Below are positions 36,333 to 43,530 of a DNA stretch of 64,000 nucleotides, one piece after another (positions within the stretch are counted from its first letter, which is position 1; every line of letters begins with the position of its first letter). A model generated the notes under the pieces. That model made no database searches, had not been told where the DNA came from, and saw only the letters and a program-made list of their open reading frames with translations. A program made the translations under genes and the position numbers. The DNA is from Solibacillus sp. FSL R7-0682 (GTDB lineage: Bacteria; Bacillota; Bacilli; Bacillales_A; Planococcaceae), in assembly GCF_038005985.1 (NCBI RefSeq), contig NZ_JBBOUI010000001.1, positions 639,501 to 703,500 on the forward strand, given 5' to 3'.

Positions 36333-36363
36333 ATCATACACATATTAGTCAATGATGGTCAAA
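36333..36363 (-). promoter_or_regulatory. clpP promoter with CtsR operator
   Basis: On the minus strand TTGACC (36362-36357), 18 bases and TATGAT (36338-36333) form the promoter. On the + strand AGTCAATGATGGTCAAA (36347-36363) matches the CtsR heptad repeat (RGTCAAA-NAN-RGTCAAA) at all but one fixed position and covers the -35 box. This is the expected heat- and protein-stress control of clpP. Confidence 0.85.
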
Positions 36364-36486
36364 TATAAAGTCTGATTTTTATGATTGAAAACTACGCATT
36401 CCCTTTGTATAATGGGAAAGTCGACTATTTCATTTGTAAAATGACTTTTCGCATGTTTTTGCAGCGCCCTTAATAAATTATAATAT

Positions 36487-36558
36487 GTCCTCGTGGTGTA
36501 ATGGATAACACTGAAGATTCCGGTTCTTCCACTGGGGGTTCGATTCCCTCCGAGGGCG
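36487..36558 (+). tRNA. tRNA-Arg (anticodon CCG)
   Basis: A 72-base cloverleaf: acceptor GTCCTCG/CGAGGGC, D arm GTGT-AATGGATA-ACAC, anticodon stem GAAGA/TCTTC with loop TTCCGGT (CCG, reading CGG), T loop TTCGATT and discriminator G. The CCA end is not encoded. A terminator follows at 36583. Confidence 0.95.
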
Positions 36559-36582
36559 TCATGTTATTTTTAGAACAAGTTT

Positions 36583-36623
36583 AGACACTTTAAATACCTA
36601 AAATAGGGTTTGAGGTGTCTTTT
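36583..36623 (+). terminator. Terminator after tRNA-Arg
   Basis: AGACACTTTAAATACCTA pairs with TAGGGTTTGAGGTGTCT through a long stem with G-T pairs, then TTTT. Confidence 0.72.
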
Positions 36624-37451
36624 CATATTGATGAGATATCCCTTTTATATGAATGATGTATTGCGTGTTCATACAACTTTAGTATGCTTATATGTTCCAA
36701 TTGTTGATTTTAACTCTAAGTTAATTAAACCGATAAATATCGCTAAATGAAGTGAATTTACAAGCGCATCGTATTCCCGGTTAGATGCAAAGTAATTGTA
36801 TAACTAAATGTGTTTTTAAAACGTGAAAAAGGTGTTTATTAACACTTCTTTTTATAAATTTCCCATTCATTTCTAATTTAAACTACGGAAAAAAAAATTC
36901 CCTATAAAAAACAATCAAATTTTAAAAATAATACTTGAAAAATAGTTCTATAATTAGTACATTTATAAATGTTGTAATTTTGTCTATAAGAAGTAAAAAT
37001 CTCTTATTACAAAACGAAACATATTTTATATATGTCCTTTTATGGGCACCATTTTACTGTTTTAATATACTTTTTAATACCAATTGTAGAGATAGCTTAG
37101 CAGCCTATTGTCTACAATGGGAAGTGAAGTTTTATAGGGGTAAAAAGAATCACTGTACCGTTTCTTTTTATCCCAAATTCATTTCTTATAACAAAAAATT
37201 AGTGAGTAAGCACAACACAAGTTCAATGTGTTGTGTTTTTTTGTGTTTCAATGAAACCTTAAATACATTCATCAATGAATAAATATTTATATGTGTGTTA
37301 GAAACTTCTCTATTTGTTTATAAAAATTCATTAAACTGCAATAATAATCAATTTTTTAAAAATTTAATGTTGTATATTAATTGTGGAATTAATATAATAG
37401 AAAAAGTTATTAATCATGCATAAATATTTTTACAACTAGGAGGATTTAATA
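36624..37451. other. 828-base gene-free region rich in hairpins
   Basis: No convincing gene: the longest + strand frame (36935-37282) starts at TTG without a ribosome site and has no recognisable content. A weak terminator-like hairpin lies near 36826-36856, and a candidate structured RNA at about 36955-37242. The ABC transporter promoter with TATAAT at 37394 lies near the right end. Confidence 0.6.
36955..37242 (+). ncRNA. Candidate structured small RNA ending at a strong terminator
   Basis: After TATAAT at 36949-36954 come an 8-bp stem ATTGTAGA/TCTACAAT (37083-37118), a 13-bp stem at 37137-37149 with 37162-37174 (one G-T pair), and a canonical terminator CACAACACA/TGTGTTGTG (37211-37235) with T7. 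A terminator this good with no ORF before it suggests a non-coding transcript. The -35 box is poor, so the start is uncertain; decayed coding DNA is an alternative. Confidence 0.3.
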
Positions 37452-38237
37452 ATGAACAAACATAAACTGTTTAAATGGATGCTACCATTTGCAACAGCAT
37501 CAATGATTTTAACCGCTTGTGGTGCAGATGATAATTCATCAAATACAGGTGAAGGCAAAGAGTATACAAAAATATCAGCTGGTACAGAGGCAACTTATGC
37601 ACCGTTTGAATATTTAGATGATAAAGGAAATGTTGTTGGATTAGATGCCGATATTTTAGCGGCAATCGGTGAAGAAATGGGTATCGAAACAGAAATTAAA
37701 AATGTCGGTTGGGAGTCAACATTTAGTCAAGTAACAACAGGGGAGCTAGATTTAGGTGCAGCGGCGATTACAATTACCGATGAACGAAAAGAAAGCTATG
37801 ATTTCACTGATCCATATTATGAAGCAACTTTATTAATTGTTACGAAGGAAGATTCGAAGATTGAATCCTACGAACAGTTAAAAGATAAAAAAATTGCTGC
37901 ACAGATTAACACGACAGGTCATATTGCAGCACAAGAGCTACAAGGTGTAGCTAGCTCAAAAATTTTAGCCTATGAAAACTTTGCAGTCGCGATTCAAGAA
38001 GTAATGAATGGCTCTGCAGAAGCAGCGATTGGTGATAATGCAGTTGTACTTGATTACTTAAAAAATAATCCAGATTCAGGCTTAAAAGCTATTGAAGATG
38101 ATTCATTTGAAGTAGATTACTTCGGCTTTATGGTGCAAAAGGGAAATAAGGAATTACTAGAGCTTTTAAATGAAGGCTTAAAAAAAATTAAAGAAAACGG
38201 TAAGCTTGCTGAAATTACAGGTACAGAAATCGAGTAA
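37452..38237 (+). CDS. Amino-acid ABC transporter substrate-binding lipoprotein 1
   Basis: 261 residues. Lipoprotein signal peptide ends in SMILTAC (lipidated Cys near 23). The SBP_bac_3 domain follows: GTEATYAPFEYLDDKGNVVGLDAD holds the typical ligand-binding start, then ITITDERKESYDFTDPYYEA and GDNAVVLDYL. It captures a polar amino acid outside the membrane for the permease at 38305. TTAATATAATAG at 37391 gives a probable promoter, and TAGGAGGAT precedes ATG 37452. It is closely similar along its whole length to the second binding protein at 39904. Confidence 0.92.
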   Translation: MNKHKLFKWMLPFATASMILTACGADDNSSNTGEGKEYTKISAGTEATYAPFEYLDDKGNVVGLDADILAAIGEEMGIETEIKNVGWESTFSQVTTGELDLGAAAITITDERKESYDFTDPYYEATLLIVTKEDSKIESYEQLKDKKIAAQINTTGHIAAQELQGVASSKILAYENFAVAIQEVMNGSAEAAIGDNAVVLDYLKNNPDSGLKAIEDDSFEVDYFGFMVQKGNKELLELLNEGLKKIKENGKLAEITGTEIE

Positions 38238-38304
38238 TGTCGTTCAAATTTTATGTGGAAATTTAGTCCGCTTAGAAGGGCTCTAAACAATTGGAGGGTT
38301 TCAG

Positions 38305-39006
38305 ATGGAAATTTTTGATTTTTTCCGTTGGGATATTATCTGGAACTACCGTGAACTATATGCAAAAGGCTTATTAGCAACAATTATTTTGACAGCATGT
38401 GGTTATATTGGTGGTGTGATTTTAGGTCTATTTTTAGGATTAGGCCAAGTTTCAACAAAAAAATGGATTTACTGGCCAGCTAAAATTTATGTAGACGTAT
38501 TTCGTGGTACGCCAATGCTTGTACAATTATTATTAATTCACTTAGCGGTTATTCCAACAATCTTTGGTCAAGGACTCGGTTGGTGGGTATCAGGTATTGT
38601 CGGGTTAATATTAAATAGTGCAGCATATAACGCAGAAATTTTCCGTGCAGGAATCCAGTCTATAGATAAAGGGCAGATGGAGGCAGCACGTTCACTTGGT
38701 TTAACGCACTCTCAAGCGATGCGTAAAGTTATTTTACCACAAGCATTTCGCCGTATGATTCCGCCATTAGGAAATGAATTTATCGCATTGTTAAAAGATT
38801 CTTCTTTAGTTACGGTTATTGCAGGTGCTGAAATCTTGTATGTAAGTAAAGTAGTAGCTGGTACGTATCAGCGTTTCTGGGAGCCGTATTTATTCGCAGC
38901 GTTCTTATATTTAATGTTAACGTATCTTGTTACGAAGCTGATCGCATTTATTGAAAAGCGAGTTGACATCAATTACAACCCTAGAAAGAAAAAGGAGCGC
39001 GCATAA
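38305..39006 (+). CDS. Amino-acid ABC transporter permease (HisM/GlnP type)
   Basis: 233 residues, about five membrane helices. The EAA loop that contacts the ATPase is EAARSLGLTHSQAMRKVILP (about 132-151). VFRGTPMLVQLLLIH is a hallmark of polar amino-acid permeases. It presumably forms a homodimer, as no second permease is present. The ATPase gene starts directly after its stop. AATTGGAGGG precedes ATG 38305. Confidence 0.94.
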   Translation: MEIFDFFRWDIIWNYRELYAKGLLATIILTACGYIGGVILGLFLGLGQVSTKKWIYWPAKIYVDVFRGTPMLVQLLLIHLAVIPTIFGQGLGWWVSGIVGLILNSAAYNAEIFRAGIQSIDKGQMEAARSLGLTHSQAMRKVILPQAFRRMIPPLGNEFIALLKDSSLVTVIAGAEILYVSKVVAGTYQRFWEPYLFAAFLYLMLTYLVTKLIAFIEKRVDINYNPRKKKERA

Positions 39007-39729
39007 ATGATTAAAGTAGAAAATTTACACAAGCATTTTGGCAAGCTCGAAGTGTTAAAAGGAATTGACTATGAAATTCATGAAAAAGAAGTAGTGTGTG
39101 TGATTGGTCCATCTGGCTCTGGAAAAAGTACATTCTTGCGTTGCATGAATTTACTTGAAGAAGTAACAGCTGGAGCGATTTATATTGAAGGTGTCAAAAT
39201 TAATGATCCGAAAACGAATATTAATGACATTCGTACAGAGGTCGGTATGGTATTCCAACAATTTAATCTATTTCCACATATGTCAGTCATTGATAACATA
39301 ACAATGGCACCGATGCAAATTCGTAAATTGAATAAAGCAGATGCAGAAAAGCTTGCTTTAGAGCTTCTTGATAAAGTAGGTCTGAGTGCTAAAGCGGACA
39401 ACTACCCACAGCAATTATCCGGTGGTCAGCAGCAACGAGTTGCCATTGCACGCGCATTAGCAATGAAGCCAAAAATAATGTTATTTGATGAGCCGACGTC
39501 AGCACTTGACCCAGAAATGGTTAAAGAGGTTTTAGATGTAATGAAAAACCTTGCAAAAGAAGGGATGACGATGGTTGTCGTTACACATGAAATGGGCTTT
39601 GCCCGTGAAGTAGGGGATCGTGTGTTATTTATGGATGGTGGTTACATCGTCGAACAAGGGCGTCCTGATGACGTGTTTGGAAACCCACAAAATGAGCGAA
39701 CAAAAGCTTTTTTAGGGAAAGTACTATAA
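39007..39729 (+). CDS. Amino-acid ABC transporter ATPase (GlnQ type)
   Basis: 240 residues. Walker [10 protein letters not shown] near residue 37, Q-loop in [11 protein letters not shown], signature LSGGQQQR, Walker B with D-loop [15 protein letters not shown] and switch His in VVTHEMGFA. This is a complete polar amino-acid importer ATPase. It follows the permease without a gap and shares its transcript. A terminator at 39735 separates it from the second binding-protein gene. Confidence 0.96.
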   Translation: MIKVENLHKHFGKLEVLKGIDYEIHEKEVVCVIGPSGSGKSTFLRCMNLLEEVTAGAIYIEGVKINDPKTNINDIRTEVGMVFQQFNLFPHMSVIDNITMAPMQIRKLNKADAEKLALELLDKVGLSAKADNYPQQLSGGQQQRVAIARALAMKPKIMLFDEPTSALDPEMVKEVLDVMKNLAKEGMTMVVVTHEMGFAREVGDRVLFMDGGYIVEQGRPDDVFGNPQNERTKAFLGKVL

Positions 39730-39734
39730 ATTTT

Positions 39735-39772
39735 AAACTGCCTTACAATCATCGAACGTGAGGCAGTTTCTT
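39735..39772 (+). terminator. Terminator after the ABC ATPase gene
   Basis: AAACTGCCT (39735-39743) pairs with AGGCAGTTT (39761-39769), followed by CTTA; the T tract is short. Confidence 0.6.
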
Positions 39773-39903
39773 ATATACAAAATGATGTAAACGTATTAAT
39801 TTCCTTACATATAAAAATTTCGGAATATTTAAAAATATTATTGTGTATTTTTTATCCAATTAATATAATTAAGTACAATTCAATCAAGGGAGGACATAAA
39901 ACA

Positions 39904-40689
39904 ATGAAAAAAAACAATGCACTTATGATGATGTTTGTACTAGTATTATCGATTGTACTTGCAGCATGTGGCACATCTGATGATAGCTCATCAGGCGCTG
40001 AAGGAGAAAATGGGTATACAAAATTATTAGTAGGTACGGAAGCAACGTTCGCACCGTTTGAATCGATGAACGATAAAGGTGAAATTGTAGGGATCGACGT
40101 TGATATTATGAATGCAATCGGTGAAGAAATCGGTGCAGAGGTGGAATTTAAAAACGTAGGCTGGGAGCCAGTGTTCCAGCAAATTACAAATAAAGAATTA
40201 GATTTAGGGGCTTCAGGAATTACAATTACGGAAGAGCGTAAAGAAACATATGATTTCACAGATCCATATTATGAAGCATCATTAATGATTGTTGTGAAAG
40301 AAGATTCAAAAATCGCTACATTAGATGAACTAAAAGACAAAAAGATTTCAGTTCAAATTAATACGACTGGTCACGAAGCAGCTAAAAAATTACAAGGTGT
40401 TACAAGCTCAAGTATTTTAGCCTATGAAAACCAGCCAATAGCTTTCCAAGAAGTTATTAATGGCACAACAGCAGCCGCTATTGGTGACAACGCAGTAGTA
40501 TTAGAATACTTAAAAAACAACCCAAACTCTGGTTTAAAAGCAATCGAATCAGATGACTTTGAAAAAGAATACTACGGCTTCATGGTGAAAAAAGGGAACA
40601 AAGAATTACTTGATCTTTTAAACGAAGGTTTAGCAAAAATTAAAGAAAACGGTAAATTGGAAGAAATAACAGGTCAAAAAATCGATTAA
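39904..40689 (+). CDS. Amino-acid ABC transporter substrate-binding lipoprotein 2
   Basis: 261 residues. Signal peptide with lipobox VLAAC, then the same SBP_bac_3 layout as the protein at 37452: GTEATFAPFESMNDKGEIVG, ITITEERKETYDFTDPYYEA and GDNAVVLEYLKNNPNSGLKA. The two are plainly recent duplicates. It sits beyond a terminator, 174 bases after the ATPase, so it can be expressed separately and may widen ligand range. ATG 39904 has AAGGGAGGAC upstream. A repeat split by an IS element follows immediately. Confidence 0.92.
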   Translation: MKKNNALMMMFVLVLSIVLAACGTSDDSSSGAEGENGYTKLLVGTEATFAPFESMNDKGEIVGIDVDIMNAIGEEIGAEVEFKNVGWEPVFQQITNKELDLGASGITITEERKETYDFTDPYYEASLMIVVKEDSKIATLDELKDKKISVQINTTGHEAAKKLQGVTSSSILAYENQPIAFQEVINGTTAAAIGDNAVVLEYLKNNPNSGLKAIESDDFEKEYYGFMVKKGNKELLDLLNEGLAKIKENGKLEEITGQKID

Positions 40690-40891
40690 AGTAGTTTAGA
40701 GACTGGGAGATAAGTAGAAAGCTTTTGTATTTTGCAAGATTTGAATAACGGAAACCAATTTACGCGCATTAAAAAATACAATTTTTCTCCGTAGAGAAAA
40801 GGACTAACCTAATTTTATAAGACAACATAAAACACCACTAAAATGGGTATGTATGTAATACATGCTTAATCATTTTGGAGGTGTTTTTTCT

Positions 40892-41164
40892 ATGACAAGA
40901 GTAAGTTATTCTTCAGATATTAAATGGTCGGTTATAAAAGATAAATTAGCAGGTAAATTAACGACAAAAGAAATTTTGGCGAAATATAACATTAAACATC
41001 GCTCTCAAATTAATACATGGATGCGGTGGTACAAAAATAATGAACTTTACCGATTCGATCAACCTGTAGGCAAGCAGTACAGTTATGGACAAGGGCCTGA
41101 AGGGAAAGAAAAGCGAACAAGAAATGAAAGACCGCAAAATGATGCATCTAGAAATGGAAAATGA
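40892..41164 (+). pseudogene. IS3-family transposase OrfA, frameshifted
   Basis: 90 codons from ATG 40892, after TTGGAGGTG. The helix-turn-helix part is intact (TTKEILAKYNIKHRSQINTW, then QPVGKQYSYGQGPEG). After GPEGKEK the frame turns into an unlikely Arg/Asn-rich end, whereas the +1 frame continues with the expected coiled coil (MKDRKMMHLEMENEILKKFL) and stops at 41212-41214. One extra base near 41105-41120, where A runs occur, explains this. In that restored frame the A6G slippery heptamer at 41171-41177 would allow the usual -1 shift into orfB. Confidence 0.75.
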
Positions 41165-41170
41165 AATCCT

Positions 41171-41177
41171 AAAAAAG
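41171..41177 (+). other. Slippery A6G heptamer for OrfA-OrfB frameshifting
   Basis: AAAAAAG at the end of the authentic OrfA frame. The orfB frame, one base back, is open from just before this site to 42058 (reading KKVFDHQKGVERQ). This is the standard programmed -1 frameshift arrangement of IS3 elements. Confidence 0.65.
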
Positions 41178-41224
41178 TTTTTGACCATCAAAAAGGAGTT
41201 GAACGGCAAGTAATTTTACAAACT

Positions 41225-42058
41225 GTGGAGAATCTGCGTAAGAAATATACAGTCACATGTATTTTAAAGGTGCTAGGGATTCCTCGTGCAACCTATTATC
41301 GTTGGATGAAAGAAGGAATCCGAGGATTTTCAGCCATTGAAACAGTACTGATTGAGCTATGTAAAAAAACGAAATATCGTTACGGTCATCGTAAGATAAG
41401 ATATTTACTTCAAAAAGAATATGGTTATCAATTGAATCGCAATACGGTACAAAAGCTGATGCAAAAGCACAACCTACAATGTCGGGTGAAAAAGAAACGA
41501 AAATTTAAAATAGACCAAGGGCCAGAAATCATTGCCCCTAATTTATTAGCACGCTGTTTTACAGCTACGGCACCCAATGAAAAGTGGGTAACAGATATAA
41601 CGTACATTCAATATGGTTCTACAACGATGTATTTGGCAACGATTTTAGATTTGTTTAACAATGAGATTGTCGCATATAAATTATATGACCATCAACAAAC
41701 ACCACTTGTGATGGATGTGTTAAAGGCGGCTTTAGAAGAAAGAAATTATCCAAAAGGAATCCTTGTCCATTCAGACCAAGGAAGTGTGTATACATCGTAT
41801 GCCTATCAAAATTTTTTAGAGGAAATGAATTGTCGAGCAAGTATGTCACGACGAGGAAACTGTTGGGATAATGCGGTGATTGAGTCATTTCATTCACATA
41901 TCAAAAGCGAAGCATTTTTACGTGTGAAAGTTCATTCACTAACAAACGAAGAAACGAAATTACGTGTAGCAGCATACATGTGCGAGTATAATCAAGAACG
42001 TATACAAGAAAAATTAGGCTACTTAACTCCCCTTGAATATGGAAAGCAAGTAGCTTAA
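41225..42058 (+). CDS. IS3-family transposase OrfB (DDE integrase domain)
   Basis: 277 codons from GTG 41225, but the frame is open upstream and the protein is normally made as an OrfAB fusion. YTVTCILKVLGIPRATYYRW is the N-terminal helical region; HTH_21 follows (RYGHRKIRYLLQKEYG). The catalytic residues are present: WVTDITYIQYG, HSDQGSVYT and NAVIESFHSHIKSE. Likely not produced as an active fusion because orfA is frameshifted. Confidence 0.9.
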   Translation: MENLRKKYTVTCILKVLGIPRATYYRWMKEGIRGFSAIETVLIELCKKTKYRYGHRKIRYLLQKEYGYQLNRNTVQKLMQKHNLQCRVKKKRKFKIDQGPEIIAPNLLARCFTATAPNEKWVTDITYIQYGSTTMYLATILDLFNNEIVAYKLYDHQQTPLVMDVLKAALEERNYPKGILVHSDQGSVYTSYAYQNFLEEMNCRASMSRRGNCWDNAVIESFHSHIKSEAFLRVKVHSLTNEETKLRVAAYMCEYNQERIQEKLGYLTPLEYGKQVA

Positions 42059-42149
42059 TTAGGTGTTTTATGTGTGTCTCAAATGACTAGGTCAGTTCAA
42101 AAAATTGTATTTTTGTTTTGACCCAGACACGCCTTCGTTGACTCGATAT

Positions 42150-43397
42150 TTATTTAACACTAGCGGAGTTCACTTCTGAAATGGAACTTGTAGCGACCTT
42201 TAGCACAGCGTTCACAAGGACATCAGCACCTTTGGAACATTGTTCATAGGATGTATATTCATCTTCACGATGACTATAGCCTTTTGCACTTGGTACGAAA
42301 ATCATTGTGGAAGGTATATATTGTGCGATAAATTGGGCATCATGGCCAGCGCCACTAAACATTTGATGACTCGAGTAGCCAAGCTCATCGGCACTTGCCA
42401 CTACTGCGCTTATAACTTCTGGAGCAAAATTTACAGTGTCTCGCTCCCATAGCTTTGTATAGCTAAGCTGACAATGTTCAATTTCTTTTGGTAAGTCAAA
42501 AATGATTTGTTCTACTTGCTCGATAATGGCTGGATCTTGGTGGCGAGTTTCAAATGAAAATGTCACATTGCTTGGAATGACCGTGTGAATATTTGGATAG
42601 GCGTTGATGCGTCCTATTGTATAAACGAGATCATCGGGCATTTGTTTTAATTTATTTTGCAAAATGGAAATAATATTCATCGCAGCAAACATACTATCTT
42701 TACGCATTGAAATCGGGGTCGTCCCTGCATGATTGGATTCACCCGTTAATGTAATGTCATAGCATACCATGCCAAGAACACCTTCAACAATACCAATTTC
42801 TTTATCGTAATACTCAAGAACTGGTCCTTGTTCAATATGAAGTTCTAAGTACGCATGGGCTTCAGTTAAACGATTTGTTTCTTCGCCTTTATAACCACTC
42901 TTTTCTAAAGCTTCTTCAAATGTGATGCCTTTAATGTCGGAGGAGGCTAACATTTTTGCCTTATCAAACTTTCCAGAAATTACACCCGAAGCCATTAATG
43001 AAGGCTCAAAGCGTGCGCCTTCTTCATTTGTAAAGTTTACAATCGTTAAAGGATGGTCTAGTTCAACATTCGCATCAATTATTGTTTCTACTGCTTCTAA
43101 AGCTGTTAATACACCTAACACGCCGTCAAAGCGTCCGCCTTTTATAACTGAATCTAAATGTGAACCCATTACAATAGGTAAATGATTGTCCTTCCCAGGA
43201 AGTGTAGCATACATTGTACCCATATCATCAACCGTTACAATCAATCCTCGCTGCTCGCAAATTGCTTTTAACTTGTCGCGAGCAATTATGTCTTCATTCG
43301 AAAGGCTTAAGCGAGTAACTCCATTATTGTCAGTTGCACCAATTTGACTAAATAACTCAATATTCTTTTTTAGTCGTTCACGATTCGTTAGTAACAT
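42150..43397 (-). CDS. N-carbamoyl-beta-alanine / allantoate-type amidohydrolase (M20)
   Basis: 415 residues of the Zn-dependent HyuC/AllC/beta-ureidopropionase family. Metal-site segments are GSHLDSVIKGGRFDG near 80, the Glu pair in FTNEEGARFEPSL near 125, HIEQGPVLE near 190 and the C-terminal SGAGHDAQ. Allantoate amidohydrolases look alike, but divergence from a PucR-type gene and the nearby dihydropyrimidinase and dihydropyrimidine dehydrogenase support cleavage of N-carbamoyl-beta-alanine to beta-alanine, CO2 and ammonia. Start ATG 43397 with AAAGGAGG upstream on the minus strand. Confidence 0.88.
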   Translation of the reverse strand: MLLTNRERLKKNIELFSQIGATDNNGVTRLSLSNEDIIARDKLKAICEQRGLIVTVDDMGTMYATLPGKDNHLPIVMGSHLDSVIKGGRFDGVLGVLTALEAVETIIDANVELDHPLTIVNFTNEEGARFEPSLMASGVISGKFDKAKMLASSDIKGITFEEALEKSGYKGEETNRLTEAHAYLELHIEQGPVLEYYDKEIGIVEGVLGMVCYDITLTGESNHAGTTPISMRKDSMFAAMNIISILQNKLKQMPDDLVYTIGRINAYPNIHTVIPSNVTFSFETRHQDPAIIEQVEQIIFDLPKEIEHCQLSYTKLWERDTVNFAPEVISAVVASADELGYSSHQMFSGAGHDAQFIAQYIPSTMIFVPSAKGYSHREDEYTSYEQCSKGADVLVNAVLKVATSSISEVNSASVK

Positions 43398-43469
43398 TGT
43401 GAAACCTCCTTTTAAAGTCAGTCTTCATTTCTACTTTATCACTGAAATAAAACATATTTATATATACTT

Positions 43470-43494
43470 ATTGTAAAATGATACAATAATTGTA
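43470..43494. promoter_or_regulatory. Putative operator between the amidohydrolase and PucR genes
   Basis: Three ATTGTA/TACAAT half-sites in alternating orientation: ATTGTA 43470-43475, TACAAT 43482-43487 and ATTGTA 43489-43494; the last two form the palindrome TACAATAATTGTA. They lie in the divergent promoter region. Binding by the PucR-family protein is an inference from position. Confidence 0.45.
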
Positions 43495-43530
43495 TAGACA
43501 GTCTGTAAATTTGAGGGAGAGGGATTGCTT

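Larger units (their letters stand above)
40801..42098 (+). mobile_element. IS3-family insertion sequence, second type
   Basis: A 1298-base element. Its ends are imperfect inverted repeats: left GGACTAACCTA, right (complement) GAACTGACCTA, with a second block CATAAAACACC about 25 bases in on both sides. Flanking A runs (AAAA left, AAAAAA right) fit a 3-4 bp duplication. It carries orfA and orfB of a different subgroup from the IS at 11489. OrfA has an apparent frameshift, so this copy is probably inactive. Confidence 0.88.
40701..42128. repeat. Intergenic palindromic repeat, copy B, split by an IS element
   Basis: The bases 40701-40800 and 42099-42128 together make a unit related to the one at 11471-13171: AAGTAGAAAGCTTTTGTATT, ATTTGAATAA, AACCAATTTACGCGCAT, then the left half of the AAAATACAATTTTTCTC palindrome. 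The IS lies inside that palindrome, whose right half (AAAATTGTATTTTTG) resumes at 42101. The outer ends GACTGGGAGA and TGACCCAGAC are roughly inverted. Confidence 0.62.

Noticed and set aside
36935-37282. 115-codon + strand reading frame
   Set aside because: TTG start without a ribosome site, odd composition, and it runs through a strong terminator at 37211-37242.
42150-43397. Allantoate amidohydrolase of a purine pathway
   Set aside because: No other allantoin or urate genes are nearby, whereas dihydropyrimidine dehydrogenase and dihydropyrimidinase are; kept only as an alternative.
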